Shown here one piece after another: positions 11,778-25,646 of a stretch of 64,000 bases of DNA. The notes under the pieces are model-generated. The model ran no database searches, had not been told where the DNA came from, and saw only the letters and a list, made by a program, of their open reading frames with translations. Position 1 is the stretch's first letter. Each line of letters opens with the position of its first letter. The stretch is from Lindgomyces ingoldianus (taxonomy: Eukaryota; Ascomycota; Dothideomycetes; Pleosporales; Lindgomycetaceae): positions 1-64,000 of the forward strand of contig NW_022985229.1 of the NCBI RefSeq assembly GCF_010093535.1. Direction: 5' to 3'. Position numbers and translations under genes: made by a program.

Positions 11778-13611
11778 AAGTGTTTTATCAGTAAGCTGCG
11801 GACATTAGTAAGCTGCGCACCCTACTAAACCGCGTGCGCCTCTTTAATAGATAACTAAACAGCAACTAAATTAAACTTATATAAGTATATATATAAAATA
11901 TTCCTAATTGCTTCTACATTAATTCCTTTTATAGCCTTATACATAGCACCTTAAGCAGGTTAGTGGTGCTTGTTAATATGCCTGCAATGCCTAAGCCTGC
12001 GCATCTACCTTAACCAACCTATCAGCCTTTGCAGCCAGCCTCTGACCTTCCTAGCCTGTGAGAGTCCCTCCTGTAGCAATATACTGCTGTTACTGTTGCT
12101 TCTTCTGCTCTTAGCAATAGTTAGCCTAACACAGCTTAGTGTTCTCCTCTATAAGAATTATTACTAAGTGCATTACTATCTAACATGTTTTAACAAGCTA
12201 AGCTATTACTTAGCTAGTAGGGCTTTGTAATTAATAACTAAAGCAGTTATAGATTAGTTAAGCCTGCTACTGTAGCTAAGCAACTGTATAAGGCGTCTCT
12301 GCAGTCTAGCGCGTTTTACTATTAGCTTCTTGCGCTAGTAGAGACAGTGTACAGACAACAGTAAGCAATAATAAGACATAATTAGGACAGTATAGGACTA
12401 AACCTGCTGCTTAAAAGCTGCTTTTAATTATCTACTCTATAAATACTATAGGCCTAATATGCTTATAGATTCTAAGAAAGTCTTACTTATTAATATAAAA
12501 AATCTAATTATAAGTAAGCTCTAACACCTAGTGTCTATACACTTACTTAAAAGGCGCAAAACAGCTAACATCTAGAGGCTATAAGAGATAGGAGCTGTAA
12601 GCTAGTATATAAAGACTAATAATCTTGTTCTCTATATAGTACTAATTAAACTTAGGCGTTGCATAGCTGCTGTGGCCATCTACTATAAGCAGGCAATAGA
12701 TTCCTGCTGTACGCGTTCTTGTCTGCTTGTTAAAGTGCTTAAGCTAGGCTAGGCTAAGGTAGTTAGTTGTCTAGCTGTTATTACTTACTATAAGCGTCTA
12801 GTTGCTAGGGATATTATAATACTAGCTAGCTTAGTAGAGCTTTTTATGCAAAATAATAAGTAGTAGAAGCGACTAGCTAGACATGTTAATACACTTAATT
12901 ATAGTAACCTAGTTATAATTACTAGGCTGTATAGTAACTGCTTAACTAACAGTCTTAGAGCTAGTAACAACTATAGACATGCTAGTAACCCTTATTATAA
13001 ATCTTATTTTATTAAAATTATAAGTATCTTTATCTAGTATTCTGTACGTCTAACGCGTGTCCTTTACTAGCTTAAACTAGGCTCTAAACTTAACTAGATC
13101 CTAATAGAGAGTGCGCTAGAAGTGTATCTTTCTGTCCTACTTTGTCTAAAGCTCTACCTAGCTGTTAACAAAGCGCAATACCTAGCACTTGCCTATAGGC
13201 ATTAGTAGAGGATTTTAGCAACAAGCTTAAAGCAGAACATTTGCTATTTAACACATGTTAATAATATAGAGTAGAAAGCTACATTAGTTAAGATCTAGGA
13301 TCTAGAAGACAAGTAACTACTTTTTAATAGGCAATAGCTTACAGTTAACTAAGATTGTCTTGCGTTTTAAGAGAATACCATAGAGGCGCGTTTAGAGGGT
13401 AGATTTTAGTACGTTATAGGCTGCAGTAGCTGCATAAATTAATAGATAAGAGTTAGACTTAATTAAGACAAGAGCAAGCTAAAGTCTGCCTTCTTTTGCT
13501 AGAGATTAAGCTTGTGGTTGTTAAGCTATAGTTAAAGGTGTGGACGCGGTTTTGCGCGGTTTAGTGGGGTGCGCAGCTTACTAATGTCCGTAGCTTACTG
13601 ATAAAACACGT
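11778..13611 (-). mobile_element. Fot1 family 3 element, RIP-degraded
   Basis: An 1834-bp element lies between TA dinucleotides (11776-11777 and 13612-13613). Its TIRs read (A)CGTGTTTTATCAGTAAGC and contain a direct repeat of AGTAAGCTGCG. On the minus strand, decayed frames around 12700-13100 spell a Fot1/Pogo-type DDE transposase, including KDIYNFDKIGFI (canonical DEDIYNFDETGF) and AVTIQPSN. Stops are numerous, so it is not functional. It lies inside the TIR of the outer Fot1 family 1 element. Confidence 0.82.
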
Positions 13612-14622
13612 TACTTTTACTAAGACTCTACTAAACTACTCTTTCTACACTAATATATTTCTAATAACACTACTTAAATGTGCTAAAAGAATATTAGATA
13701 TAGCTTACACTTTAGGCTTTTAAATAAAACATAACACTTTTAAAGCAATATGCTGCAGCTATGTATAAAGTCTTTTAAAAAATAATAAATAATAAATATG
13801 CTAGACAACTTTTATAAGCTAATTCTATAGCTAACTTATAAAAGCTAGGTAATAATAAAAAGAGGGTAACGTATCTAACAGGTTAGCCGGCTACACAGGT
13901 TGGCCGGCCACTTTTGCCAAGCCCCTACTAAACTCTACCTATCTACATAATGCCTTAACAACAACACTAGATTAAATCTTCTAAAGAACATTAGATATAG
14001 CTTACTCTTTAGGCTTTTAAATAAGACTTAAAACTCTTCTTGCAACGCGCTACAGCTATCTATAATGTCTTTTACACAACACTAAGTAATTAACACGCTA
14101 GACAGTCTTCACAAGCAGAATGCTAGCCTAAATTAAGGAATCTAACTAAGCTTAAAAAGAAGGTAGTTATTAAGTACATACTTAAGCTTATTACACGCAG
14201 ATTTCCCTCTAGGCTTATAGCTATAGCTAATATAGCTAATTTTTTACCTGCAAAGTATAATCTAGGCTAGGTTAGCTTAAACTAGCCTAGTATATAGATT
14301 AAGCACTGCTTTAAGTTTATAATAAAGTTTAATTATAAGTATAATTATAAGAGAGTGCTTTATAAGGATCTAGAGGTTATCTAAAGCTAGTTTTGCCTAG
14401 TAGCTAACATAAAAGCTAAGTACAGTATCTAGGATAAAAACAGGTATAACTTTAACAAGTTAGGCTTTATAATAAGCTAAATATTAACTAAAGTAGTTGT
14501 TACAGCTTTAAAGAAATAAGGACAGCTAAAAGTAATACAGTAAGGTAATAAAAAGTAGATAATAGTTATCTAGAGCATTAACATAATAAAGTAGGCTATA
14601 AGATTATAAAGCTTTAAGCAGT

Positions 14623-15013
14623 TGTCAGATATGCGCACCTACTGTCAAGACAGGAGGAACGTTTGACGAAAGCTGCTACATAGTACGAGCAATAAGCTCG
14701 AACAGTATGTTGCTGCAAATTGCTGCATTTTGCAGCATTTTGCAGCATGTTGCAGCAAATTGCAGCATTTTACAGCATGTTGCAGCAAATTGCAGCATTT
14801 TACAGCATGTTGCAGCAAATTGCAGCATGTTGCAAGCTGGTCGCGCATAGGGCTAGTGCGCGAGGGACTCGGATCGGAAAAACAAAAGCTGAGCAACACA
14901 AGTAGAGCAGAAAAAGGATTAATAGATTAACACAATTAATTAATCATCCCATACATCATATCTAAACCTATTATTTATCTTAGGAAGCCTAGAAACAGTG
15001 CTTTAATCTTACA
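14623..15013 (+). repeat. Copia-1 5' LTR
   Basis: A 391-bp LTR, TGTCAGATATG to CTTACA. It carries about three units of a 30-bp minisatellite (ATTTTACAGCATGTTGCAGC type) around 14715-14835. It is about 30 bp longer than the 3' LTR, because of one extra unit. Short open frames seen here are by-products of the repeat. Confidence 0.9.
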
Positions 15014-15044
15014 ATTAAGAGTCTTAGTGCCTCCATTGATACAA

Positions 15045-18000
15045 ATGGCCACCCAGCCTCCTCAAGACGCGACAGTCGTCCTTCGAGACCACACCGACTA
15101 CAGAGCCTGGATGATGCAGCTGCAATCGAGATGTGTAGCGCACAGCATCTGGCCGCAAGTGGATCCTAAGTTGACCATCCAAATGACCTCCAAACCAAGA
15201 GCTCTAAAGATGCCACTAATAGCTAAGTTTTCACCAGCCTCTAATGTTAAAACGCCTACGCACATAAACAAGCTATTAATAAGCAGTGTTAGAGCCTTTA
15301 AAAAAGCTATTAAATACTATAAGATTAAGGCTAACAAGTATAAGAGTAACAGACATAATTATAAAAGAAAGTAATTAAGCTTCTAATAGATTATTATCTT
15401 TATCTAGTTAATAGTTAGCCTGCATCTACAGTGTACATGCTGTTCCCTAGATTAACTACTTAGACAGTAGATTACAAACCTTAAAGCTACAGTAGGTGTT
15501 AACAACTAATTTAAACAAGAACATGTGCGTAACTAATATAATGCATCTCTAAAGCTGCTAAGAAACGCAAGCATATAAGACCTATAGCTAGCAGAGTATA
15601 ATTATGCTGCTATAGAAGCAGAGACATAAAATGTTCTAGAAACAACATAGTTTAATGCTGTTATAAAGGACTTTTTAACTACTATAAATAAAGTTACCTC
15701 TTATTAGTCTATAACTTTTTAGGAAAGTAGACAGTTTACACTAAACATAAATTAAAAAAAAATAATAAAGCGCTTTTAAAAATATATAATGTTAAATTAT
15801 CTAATATATATAAAAAAGCATAAAGCTACTTTTATAATAAATAACTTATTATACTTTACTAAAAGTAAGAAGACTACTTAAGGCATAAATAAAAACACCT
15901 GTAGTATAAAAGTTATAATGTTAAGAAAATAAAGTAAACCTTAATATTAACATTATTAAAAAGATAATAAAAAGTTATCTTTAAGCTAGAAACTTACTAA
16001 AATAAAAGGCACTAAATATTCTATATATAAACATATCTATGCACTAAAAGACTACTTCTATGTTTATCTAGACAAAGCACTAGACTAGTAGATGCTAAAT
16101 AAGAGAGTTAAAAAGCTTATAGCATTAAAGTGTAAGCATAACTTAGAATTTTAAGGCCTACTAAAAGAGCAGCATAGACATAATTTAAAAATACTAATTC
16201 TAAAAAGTTTACATACACCTATGCTAGAGATATAAAAAGACTAACTTAAAAGCTAGAAAGTATTAAGAGTTAAGGCAGCTATATTACTAGCTATAGTTAA
16301 TTTAAACTAGAATAGATATTTACTAAAAGAATTATTTATCTTTAACTTAAGCTTAATATGCTATATTATAAATAATCTTAATTAGATCTATAACTATTAT
16401 TTACTAACACTAAAAGACTTTATCTAGTTTAGAAACTCTTATATATAGATTTAAAGCTATAAATTAATTACACTAAGCCTAAAAAGTAAGCATAGAACAC
16501 ATAGTTAAGCATATAGTCTTGTACTACATAACACTACACTGTGCTTAGACCTGCTGTGCAACCTAGTCTTGTTCTGCCTACTGCAACAGAAAGGAATCTA
16601 GTAGAACACATAAGTAGAGCTAACTACTTTAAAAGCTTTAGATAAGATAATAATTAAAAATCTTATAAAAATCTATAGCTAATAAGTGTTAGAGTACTAT
16701 CTACTATAAAAAAGCTTATATTATACACACATAATTAACACAAGAACTAAACATAGTCTATAAAAGGCATTAGTAAAGCTATAGCATAAGTGTCTAGGAT
16801 ACTCTAGACTAGCTACACTTTAACACTTTATATAGTAAGCTAAGGGAGTGTAAATTAAAGAAATTACAACAGTCTAATGTAACTTATGTAGTAGAGCTAA
16901 GATATAATAATAAATTAGCTACACACTATAAATTAGCAACAGTAGACCTAGTAAGAGACTATTAATTAATTTCTATGCATATAAAGCATAAAGCATTATA
17001 AAAAAGTAAAGTTAAATGCTAATTACTAATAAGTATTTTAGCCTTTAGTAAGACCTCTACTTTAAAGATAATAAGCTTACTAAATTAATTATTAAAGCTT
17101 TTATAATCTTTATTTTTTTTCTAAAAAACTATTATAACATTACTATAAAAGTTATTAAAGCTAATAATAAGATTATAATAGTAAAACTAGAGGTAAAACA
17201 CTAGCTAGCATTGCATAAAATAACTATTAAGCCCTTAGCACTAGATACACAAGCCTAGAACAGAGAAGCTAAACGCTTAAAGAGTGTAAATAAGAAGAAG
17301 TTATAAGCTATATAACTAGATGCTAACTTACTATAAAACATATAGCTATATATTACTAGAGCAGGCGTATACCTATATAATTAGACGCTAAACTATGCTA
17401 ATAACTAGAAGACACTATATAAGATCTTCTTTACATAAGTAGCTTTAAATAATAAAGTTATTATATTAATTTAAAAGCTAAGCTTTACACATTTAAAAGC
17501 TTATAGCTATAAAGTATTTATAATAACTAATAACATGCATTAGAATAAATCTAAGCTACAGAGGCTAGACCTAAAGGCGTAGATTAGATATCTAGTTAGG
17601 TACTAATTATTAAACATCTACTATGTATAGATACTACTACTAGTAAAAGTAATCTATACATATAATGTTATTTTTAATAAACACTTAATTTTTAGTAGTA
17701 AGCCTAAAGACCTAATAAATAACCTTATATATAATATAGTAAAGAAAATTACTATATATATTAAAATAATTAAGCTTTTAACACTTAGTTATTAGCTAAA
17801 AATAAAGTTATTTTATAAAGACAACACTATAAATAATACATTAAATTTTAATAAAGTAGACCTACTAGGCTACTATTAAAAAAGAAAGATTAGAGATAAC
17901 TATTTATCTTCTCTAAATACTCTGCTACCTACAGCATTACTTATGCAGTTAATAGCTAGAGCAGCACTAAAGCTAAGCTAAATAAAGTTGTTAAAAACTA

Positions 18001-19790
18001 TACTATAAGCTATAGCCTTTATAGCTAGCATAAGATCTAGAAGTGTAAGAAAGCATAGTAGTAAAACACTAAATAAAGTAGCATTAATAAGAATGCTATT
18101 TAAAAAGAAGACACTTTATAGAAGCTAGCTGCTACCTTTACTATTAACCTAAAAGTAACTAAAGAAGCACCCTTTATATAAGATGTTTAAGGCAGCAGAA
18201 AGAACACACCTAGATAGTTATTAGACAATAAAATCCTAGACAAAGGTCTAGATAAAGCTAATTAAGGTAGCTAAATAGCAGATTCTAGATTATATGTAGG
18301 TGTACACCTACAAGCTTAATAAGCACTATAAATTATAAAAATGTAAGGCGTAACTAGTAGTCTATAGTAATTAATAGAGAAATATTACTATATAAGATAC
18401 CTACACTGCTACTCTAGCAAAACGCTTATTTTAAATGCTAATAGTAATATCTGCACGCTTTAACCTAGAGCTTAAATAATATAATATAACTAACACATTT
18501 ATACATGCAGTAATTAACTGCAATATCTACATGCAGATGCTAAAAGGCTATTAGAAACTACGTATAATACTAAAGCTTTAAAAAGTACTATATAGCTTAT
18601 AAATTTTTTCTCTACTTTAGCAACACTATTTTATAATAACTTTTAAAGGCCTTAGGTTTTTAGCTGTTTTATATAAACCCTACTACATAACTAAAGCTAG
18701 AATATTTGTTTTTTTCTATGTAGACAACTTTATTATTGTGTACAAAAAAGGCTTTAAAGCAGATGCACAGCATGTAGTAGACTAGTTATAAGAGAAGTAT
18801 ACTCTAACAGAAGGCAAGGACCTATAATAGTTTCTAGGAGTTAAGATTATTAAAAATTAACAGCAACAAATAATTTAGCTATTATAGGCTTTATATATTA
18901 ATAAGATAGCTAGGCTAGCTAACAGAAAGGACCTATAGCATGCTACACTTATAAGTAGGATTAAACTTATGCTGCAATCTAGTTTTGCAACCCTATTAAA
19001 AGTAAATTAATATTAGCAGAAGATTAGATCTCTGCTCTTCGCAGCAGTTACTACAAGACTAGACATTGCCTTTGCTACATTACGCCTTGCACAGTTTCTC
19101 ACAAATCCCGCATCTAACTATTAGGATGCAGCTGATTAAGTCATCCTATACCTACATGCGACACAGACGTACGCACTCTAATTAGGAGGAGAAGACTACT
19201 TTATAGTAGTAAGCAATACGTTATTTATAGATAATACACTAAATAAAAAGAGCTTTTAGAGCTATGTTATTTAACTATTTAGCAGATAGATTGCATAGCA
19301 AGTAAATAAATAAGATATAGTTACAACATTAACAACAAAAGCAGAATTACTTACACTGTCCTAAGTTGCTAAAGAAGCTATGTTTATAAGAATGCTTCTT
19401 AATAAACTGTAGGTTAAGCTACTTAATTTAACTATTATAATCTAGTGTAACAACAAGTAGACAATCTAACTAGTAAATAAAGAGATATCTTAACTTTAAA
19501 CTAAGCTCTAACATGTTAACATCTATAACTACTAGCTCTGACAGGAAGTCTCTTAACAAACAATTAAGGTTGTCTATGTCCCCTCTAGCAAGATGCTTGC
19601 AGACAGACTTACTAAAGCGCTTCTAGCTAGCAAATAGCCAAGCTTTCTTTAGCAAATTTAGCTAGTTAACGTCAGGGAGAGGATAGTTAGTTAGAAAGCA
19701 GATATAGAAGAGATTAAAGCAAGAATAGAAGCCCTAGAAGCATACTAAGGTTGCGCAATTAGGAACCAGCTTAAAGCATGTCTAAGCTAA
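15045..19790 (+). pseudogene. Copia-1 gag-pol polyprotein, RIP-degraded
   Basis: The frame opens MATQPPQDATVVLRDHTDY followed by RAWMMQLQSRC, a typical fungal Copia Gag N-terminus. It soon breaks down into stops. Decayed reverse transcriptase motifs occur near 18600-18760 (GFQL ... FFSM for FFVDD). Near 19470-19680 is the usual Copia RNase H tail, with HVDIHHHWLR-like and VPSSKMLADGLTKAL-like sequence. Integrase and protease in 15400-18300 are too mutated to delimit. It cannot encode an active product. Confidence 0.8.
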
Positions 19791-19797
19791 GGGGGTG

Positions 19798-20016
19798 TGT
19801 CAGATATGCGCACCTACTGTCAAGACAGGAGGAACGTTTGACGAAAGCTGCTACATAGTACAAGCAATAAGCTCGAACAGTATGTTGCTGCAAATTGCTG
19901 CATTTTGCAGCATTTTGCAGCATGTTGCAGCAAATTGCAGCATGTTACAGCATTTTGCAACAAATTGCAGCATGTTGCAAGCTGGTCGCGCATAGGGCTA
20001 GTGCGCGAGGGACTCG
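19798..20016 (+). repeat. Copia-1 3' LTR, first part
   Basis: It matches the 5' LTR from TGTCAGATATG to GGGACTCG, where the 4-kb TIR element copy C is inserted. The last six bases, GACTCG, are repeated at 35176-35181 as the target duplication. Confidence 0.93.
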
Positions 20017-20237
20017 TACGGCGGACTGTTAGCTGGTGAAGGGAAAAAACTAATCGCCAATCGCTTAGGAGCATTTTGGGTATGAAACACTATAGTATTT
20101 TACTAGGCAAAACATACTATAACGCATTTGTACGATGTTTTTTAAAGATCTAAGGAGTGAAGGGTCGTTTCACGTGACTGTATCGCGACTGCCCTCCATG
20201 GCGACTGCCTTCACTACGGCGTCGTACGATAATTGTA

Positions 20238-23200
20238 CCGTCAACTCTCGATGGCGCGATACAAACGGGGAGCTAGGATTATATTGTTATATTGAAATAT
20301 TGTTATAGCAAAATAGTTACGTAAGCCAACCATCTAGGGTGCCCTAGACAGCCTGCTTAGATTTCTAAGCCTTTGCTTTAGTATACAGCTGCTGTAGAGT
20401 CTTTATCTGCTAAGAAGTTGTCTTATTTATATGTTTTTAATATAAGAGTAGTAACTTAAGAGCCTGCTCTGCCTTAGCAGGGGTAGGTATCTGTACAGGA
20501 GCTTCTTTATCTTTTAATTTCTCTTTAACTATAGCTAGTAGCTAGCTGTACCTTATAATAGCGTCTACTATATTAAAGTTAAATTAATTAAGCTTATTGT
20601 TTTTATTAATAGGATTAAGGAAGTTCTTAAGACTTATAGCGTCCTAGATTCTGCCAGCGTGCTATACCTGTTTGTATAGCTCCTCTAGCTCCTGCTAAGG
20701 CTGCTCCTCTAGATTAGGTAGACAGATTAGTTTCTGTGTAGGCTAGATTTTAGCTTAGCAGAAGCAGCAATAGACTATATTACTACAAAGGTTGTTGTAC
20801 TAGGCTTAAGAGGCCTAGCGTAGGGCATAGTAGAGGTTAACTTTAGTAGCTAGATTAGCGCCTTGCTTATAGCTAAAAACTATATAGCATATTTACTACT
20901 TTTTATAGCAGCGCTTAAATTAACTAATTACGCCTTAATTAAGTAGCTAATAGATACTAGTAGAATTTGCTAACGTACTTCATAGGCGAGTTGCTCACAC
21001 ACCTAAGTTGCTTACTTTTGCTAAGACCCTACTACACTACTCTTTTTACACTAATGCATTTCTAACAACACTACTTAAATATGTTAAAAGAATGTTAGAT
21101 GTAGCTTATACTTTAAGCTTTTAAACAAAACATAACACTTTTTAACTAACGTGCTATAGCTATCTACAAGGTCTTTTAAAAGATAATAAGTAACTAATAC
21201 ACTAGATAACCTTTTTAAGCTAATTATACAGCTAACTTATAAAAGCTAGATAATAATAAAAAGTAAGTAATTATTTAGCACATACTTAAGCTAGATGTGT
21301 AAGGATTTCTCTCTTAGCTAGTAGCTATAGCTAATATAGCTAATTTTTTGCGCGCTAAGCATAATATAAGCTATATTAGCATAAACTAGCTTAATATATT
21401 TATTAAGTGTTACTTAGAGCTTAAAGTAAAGTTTAAGTATAACTATAACTATAAAAAAGCTTTTTATAAAGATTTTATAGTAATTTAAAGCTAGTTTAAC
21501 CTTATAGAGAATATTAAAGCTAAGTATAGCATTTAAAATAATAACATGTATAACTTTAATAAATAAGGTTTATAATAGGCTAAATATCTACTAGAGCAGT
21601 TGTTATAAGTTTAAAAAGATAAGGACAGCTAAAAGCAGTCTAGCTAGGTAACTAGAAGTAGACAACAGCTATTTAAGGCATTAATGCTAAAAAGTAGGCT
21701 ATTTTACTTTTTATTATTTTTTAGGGTAGCAACTACTTTTTAAACTAGTATAAAAAAAGATCTACTTTAAAATTAAGTTATTATAATCTCTAAGCGCAGC
21801 TAGACTACTAATTAGCTTAGTCTAGACTAGTTAAAGCACTTTAATATGCATATAAAAAAGTGTACTGTTAGCAGCTACTATCTGCTAGTTATTAACAGCT
21901 ATAAAAGCTATAACTTACTTTATTTTTAGTAATACTATAAAAATAATAAGATTATTACTATTTATATACTTTTTTACTTATTACACTTTTTATAGCTACT
22001 TAATGTAGGTTGTTTTACTTTTTTAAAGAAATTATATAGGCGCTAAGCTAAAAACCTTATACGTAACTAGATTACTTATATTATAAAAATAAAGTTTTTA
22101 CTATGCTTTAAAGTAGCTTATAATGCTGTAATTACTTTTAGTAATATCTAAAGAGAGTTCTAAGGCACTAAATTAGTTCCTTTTAACTTATAATAAGTTA
22201 TAATAAGCCTTAATGTAAAGTTATGTACTCTATTACTACTACTACCTATATATAATAAGCCTTAGCAGTTGTAAACTCTAAGTAATACTCTAAAACTTAA
22301 GTTATAATTAATACTTATAAAAATAAAGATTTAAAAGCATATAAATAGTTTACTAACTTCTATAGTTAAAGTGTTTAAAAAGGTCTTAAAAGAGGCAGTA
22401 ATAATTACGCATAAGCTAGTGTTAGTGTAATAGGAAATTACTAAGCTTTAAGCAGCTAATAAAGCTACTACATAACATAAATTACATAAAAGAAAGCAAA
22501 TTAAGGCAAAAAAGACCTTAATAATTTAAAAAAGCCTACACTTAACAGCTTTAAAAGAGTTTAGGGCGCGCAGTAATAGAAAGAAAGCAAAGAAGCAGGT
22601 GCAAGCTAAAGTAGGTAAGCTATCCTAAAGGCGCTGCAGACAGTGCAATTAGACTAGGCATAACGCGCAAATGTGTAAGCAAGAAGCAGAAGTAGTATCT
22701 AAATAATATTCTAGGCTGTACTGTACTATATAGTGCTGAAGCAGGTTGTTATAGGCCATAATAGAGTTTGTTAGGGTGGGGTCTTGGCAAAAGTGAGCGA
22801 CTCGGGTGTGTGAGCAACTCGCCTATAAAGTACGTTAGTAGCTATTAAATCTAGATATTTAGTAGAGGTGGCATTAGATTAACCCCTAATATATAAGCGC
22901 TATAGTTGTCTATAAGCAGTAGAATAGTCCTAGTCCTAATCTACTAATAGAAGGCCTATAGCTAGTCCTTTATAACTATATAGTTTATCTACACCTTTAA
23001 ATTTAACAACTATTAGACATCTAAAGCCTTAAGGTTAACATAACATAGGGCATGTAGCCTAGCTGCCTTTCTAATAGCCTAGAGAGTAAAGCGCTAGCTG
23101 CTAGTAAAGTTATAGCAGCATATAATTAATATCTAGCTCTTGTTCTTCTTCCTACTAGGCTAAGCTCTAGTTAAGAGGCCTAATAACAGCGCCTACTGCT

Positions 23201-23905
23201 AATATAGGCCTGTCCTGTCTATATTAAATATATCCTCCTCTGCGTACTCTCTACACAGCGTTCTAATAGCCCTTATCTCCTGCTTAGCTAAGGCTAGCAC
23301 TAAAGCAGCCTTACTAAAATGCTTATAAAGCTTAATATTATAACATTGCTTAAAGTTAGTAAGCTAGCCTGCGCTAAACTTTAGTACAGAAAGGTTAACA
23401 TAATTAGGTATTTACAGCTAGATAGCCTTTGCTTTCTTAATAAGGATATTGCTAGAGACGTTGCTGCTAAAGCTCTTAAGGTGCTACTACTAGTTAAAGA
23501 GGATAGCTTCTAGGATAGGCCACTGTGCCTACTGTTAATATAAGTAGTTAGTAGCAAAGCTATTAGCACTATTAAAGTAGCTATATTACTTTAAGAGAGA
23601 CTTAGATACTATTAACTAACAGATTTAATAGCTATATTCTTGCTTAAACTAGTTAATTACGTTAATCTGCCTCTAAGAGGGCCCTTAATGTTAATACTAT
23701 TATTGTAGAGCATGCTACTGCTTATTAGTAATTGCTATACGTAGCATTTTCTTTTCTTAATATAACAATATTTAATTAAAAAGCCTATAATATAGTAAGT
23801 ATTATAAATTGCAAATTTCTAGTAGGAAATTAATTTAGAAGCTGAAACAATATTGCTATATTAAATTATTGTTATATCGCGCATCGCGCCATTAAGAGTT
23901 AACTG
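20238..23905 (-). mobile_element. Pogo/Tigger-like element, split by Fot1 family 1
   Basis: TIRs read CCGTCAACTCTCGATGGCGC and its inverted, mutated copy; TA duplications lie at 20236-20237 and 23906-23907. Without the inner Fot1 the element is about 1.8 kb. On the minus strand the frames at 23760-22840 read as a Pogo-type transposase: a helix-turn-helix part, KFSAGWLTNFK-like sequence (canonical FSNGWLEGFK), and EDIFNIDRTGLY (canonical DIFNMDETGLF). Many stops; inactive. Confidence 0.83.
20973..22835 (+). mobile_element. Fot1 family 1 element, full length, RIP-degraded
   Basis: An 1863-bp element with TIRs ACGTACTTCATAGGCGAGTT, flanked by TA (20971-20972, 22836-22837), lying inside the Pogo element. 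The plus strand encodes a decayed Fot1/Pogo transposase: NWLNIFIK (canonical NWVSNFIKR), FKYNYNYKKAFYKD (canonical SRKYDYQRALCED) and MYNFNK (canonical IYNFDET) around 21360-21600. Stops are frequent. This is the reference copy for the family. Confidence 0.9.
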
Positions 23906-23940
23906 TAGATACTCACCGCCACCACCACTCTTCCACATCC

Positions 23941-24195
<255 letters not shown>

Positions 24196-24528
24196 AATGT
24201 AGGCATTAAGCCTACAGTATCTTAATTACTTTTATTATATAAAGCTAACACTTAAAATAAGGCTCTTATTCTTTATAATGCTGCTGTTGCTGCTGCTAAC
24301 TAAGCTAGCGCTAATGTTAATTCTATCCTACATATAGAACAGCAGCAGCTAGCCCTACTAGCTTATAGTCTACAGGCCTGTGCATTGCTAGCCCTTTTAG
24401 GGCAAGATGTAGAGTTTATATATAGCAGTATATTTTCTTATTAAATAGCTTTACATAGGCCTTTATACATTAACACTATCCTTATATAATCTTGCAGAAG
24501 GGCAGTGGACAACCTGTGCAGCACATGC

Positions 24529-24656
24529 TGTAAGGCCGAGATGGTGCTTACGTGCAACGGGTATATATACTATTCTGTACGCAATAATTAACGTTGGTTA
24601 ATTATTCGCACCTTTTTGGTTGTATTAGCGTAGTGGTGCGGAGCCCCGTCCTTACA
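24529..24656. repeat. 128-bp mini solo LTR (TRIM/SMART-like)
   Basis: Compared with copies A and B of the TIR element, this copy has a 133-bp insertion: TGTAAGGCCGAGATGG ... CCGTCCTTACA followed by a second CATGC (24524-24528 and 24657-24661). TG...CA ends and a 5-bp target duplication are those of an LTR inserted by a retroelement integrase. The small size fits terminal-repeat retrotransposons in miniature. No other copy is in the window. Confidence 0.72.
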
Positions 24657-25646
24657 CATGCTATAGCGCTGTCTTAGGCCCACAACTGTTCCTAGAGTGC
24701 TGCTGCGCTAAGGGGCACTTTAGTAGAGCATGTAGCAATTGCAAATAGCATAACTATGCTAGTTACTACTCTGTAAGAAAAAAAAGTAATAATAAGCTAG
24801 CTAATAGACCTCTATGTTTAGGCTATAACTTAGAAATTAGTAGTGCTAGTAATAATTTATAGTAGTAGCTTATTTTTATTAAAAATAAACTTACTAAGGC
24901 TTTAGCTAATAATATAATAGTTTTAGCTTAAAGTATATATAATTTTTTTTAAAAGTAGTAAAGCCCCTTAGCTATAAAGGTTATCTATAGCACTTAGCTA
25001 TATAAAGATGTCTGTAGCACTTAGTTAAGGCCTATACCTCTACATAGTAACTAAGATAAGTAGCTATTAAATAGTAAAACTAAACTAAGCTAGTAAATAA
25101 AAAAAAAATTAAATTATTATATAAAATATACTACTTTTTAATACTATAAAGCTAATAAAGCACTTAAGAATTAACATTAAATAGCTAAAACAGTGGTTAC
25201 TTATAATTATATAAAAGCATTTTTTTATTTCTTTTATTTTTAATGAAGCTTAATTTTTACTTAACTTTTTTTTTTTTACTAGCTTTTTTTTTTTTAACTT
25301 TAGTCTACTTAGTAGAGGGTTTATATAAAAAGATCTTATTCTAAGCTACTATAGTTGCTTTATATACTAAGTATAAAGTTATGCTTTAGTTACTTTTTTT
25401 AAAGTATCTACTTTCTAGTAAGTCTTTAATTATATAATAATCTTTAGTACTTTTTAGAAAATGTGTAACATAATCTTTACTAACATTTATAATAAGATAT
25501 AGTTTAAAATAGCTTTTAGTAATTAAAAAATTAAATTATATAAGCTTTTTAAAAAGGCTGTTTTTAATAAACTTAGTATAGGTTATAAAAAGTATGTTTT
25601 AAAGCTATATCTAGGTCTAATCTACTATGTATTAAATATTAGCTAA

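Noticed and set aside
11970..12167. 65-codon plus-strand frame with a leucine-rich stretch
   Set aside because: It is antisense to the Fot1 family 3 transposase.
14645..14930. Three overlapping open frames rich in Cys, Gln and Leu (both strands)
   Set aside because: They are produced by the 30-bp minisatellite in the Copia-1 LTR; the same frames recur at 19795-20074 and 16-237.
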